In this document: positions 5,096-5,307 of the stretch, piece by piece
How the letters are laid out: each line of letters starts with the position of its first letter
How positions within the stretch are numbered: the first letter of the stretch is position 1
Assembly (NCBI GenBank): GCA_903888815.1
Contig: CAISVC010000114.1
Span: 1-5,307, forward strand
Direction: 5' to 3'
DNA length: 5,307 nt
DNA from: an uncultured Fibrobacterota bacterium
GTDB taxonomy: Bacteria; Fibrobacterota; Chitinivibrionia; Chitinivibrionales; Chitinispirillaceae
The notes under the pieces: generated by a model
The model's database searches: none
Seen by the model: only the letters and a program-made list of their open reading frames with translations
What the model was told of the DNA's origin: nothing
Program-made: the position numbers and the translations under genes

Positions 5096-5219
5096 GGGAG
5101 TCACCGAAGATTGCCTCGCTCTCAGGGGTCCCCAGGCCTTCCTCCTTCGCCTGCCATAGCAGGCTACAGAGGACACGTCGGCCTTCCCCTATGTTCGCTC
5201 GACAACCTCGGTGACTCCC
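5096..5219. repeat. Inverted-repeat hairpin element, copy B (long form)
   Basis: A 124-bp element with perfect 12-bp ends: GGGAGTCACCGA (5096-5107) and its complement (5208-5219). Weaker pairing runs inward for about 33 bases per arm, ending in AGGGG on both sides. It matches copy A at 28/32 bases of the left arm and at a 21-base identical block in the right arm. It differs in the centre, where it carries an extra hairpin that copy A lacks. A plus-strand open frame across it (5081 onward) and two minus-strand open frames are best explained as by-products of the repeat, not genes. Confidence 0.82.
5135..5187. repeat. Nested hairpin flanked by 8-bp direct repeats inside copy B
   Basis: GGCCTTCC occurs at 5135-5142 and again at 5180-5187, flanking a 37-bp segment. 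The centre of the segment is a perfect hairpin, GCCTGC-CATA-GCAGGC (5149-5164), with imperfect pairing extended by TCC(T) and AGGA. Copy A has a short AT-rich spacer at this place. The layout looks like a small hairpin inserted with an 8-bp target duplication. A chance direct repeat, or loss of this segment from copy A, is also possible. Confidence 0.55.
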
Positions 5220-5252
5220 GAGACAGATCATCGAAAATTTCATGCAGGACAG

Positions 5253-5282
5253 CCTGTGTGCCGTAAAGAAACGGCATACAGG
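5253..5282. other. Strong 12-bp hairpin near the right edge
   Basis: CCTGTGTGCCGT (5253-5264) and ACGGCATACAGG (5271-5282) pair at all 12 positions with one wobble or mismatch, around the loop AAAGAA. Neither strand has a T run directly after the stem, so this is not a canonical intrinsic terminator. It may be a further repeat unit or an RNA structure. No defensible gene lies in 5220-5307: several frames on both strands stay open over this short stretch, which is uninformative. Confidence 0.6.
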
Positions 5283-5307
5283 GCGCTGAAAAAATCTTGC
5301 ACCGAAC

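Noticed and set aside
5253..5282. Intrinsic transcription terminator
   Set aside because: The stem is strong, but no T run follows it on either strand.
5081..5307. Open frames across copy B, on the plus strand from 5081 and on the minus strand reading in from the right edge (stop at 5164-5166 in one frame, near 5084 in another)
   Set aside because: They are generated by the GC-rich repeat arms and the nested hairpin. Several frames are open at once in 5220-5307, so openness is no evidence of coding.

Overview
The window reads as chromosomal backbone of a diderm (Gram-negative-type) bacterium. It holds a short (about 100 nt) SRP RNA without an Alu domain, a MlaE-family lipid-transport permease and a twin-arginine translocation (Tat) operon. 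Coding DNA is moderately GC-rich and the gaps are AT-rich. I cannot name the phylum from sequence alone. The mix of a DUF2953-like protein, an isolated MlaE, tandem AT heptamers and hairpin repeats would fit an uncultivated or anaerobic lineage (Desulfobacterota- or FCB-like), but that is inference.

Left part (1-1330): a 5'-complete but window-truncated dnaX (DNA polymerase III gamma/tau) on the minus strand, preceded by the SRP RNA gene ffs on the same strand. The ffs gene has a good sigma70-type promoter, and five tandem AT-rich heptamers lie between that promoter and the mature RNA. Then comes a plus-strand tRNA-Glu(UUC) with its own promoter.

Middle (1352-2913): a two-gene minus-strand unit, a DUF2953-like membrane-anchored protein followed by a MlaE permease, overlapping by 4 nt (ATGA).

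Right part (2979-4842): a minus-strand Tat operon, tatA - tatC - tatB-like, with coding overlaps of 4 and 1 nt. The last gene is one open frame that joins a TatB-like N-terminal membrane anchor to a complete 5-formyltetrahydrofolate cyclo-ligase (5-FCL). This fusion is the most unusual feature of the window. Its last nine codons and its stop codon lie inside one arm of an 84-bp inverted-repeat element.

A second, longer copy of that element (5096-5219) lies near the right edge. It carries an extra nested hairpin flanked by 8-bp direct repeats. It sits 14 bp after a 39-codon plus-strand ORF that looks like the broken-off N-terminus of a cupin-type protein. The last ~90 bases contain a strong 12-bp hairpin and no gene I can defend.

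Together: DnaX (replication), SRP RNA and tRNA-Glu (co-translational targeting and translation), TatA/B/C (export of folded proteins), MlaE (envelope lipid trafficking) and 5-FCL (folate salvage) are housekeeping functions. The novelty lies in the TatB::5-FCL fusion and the hairpin repeat family that intrudes on gene ends.
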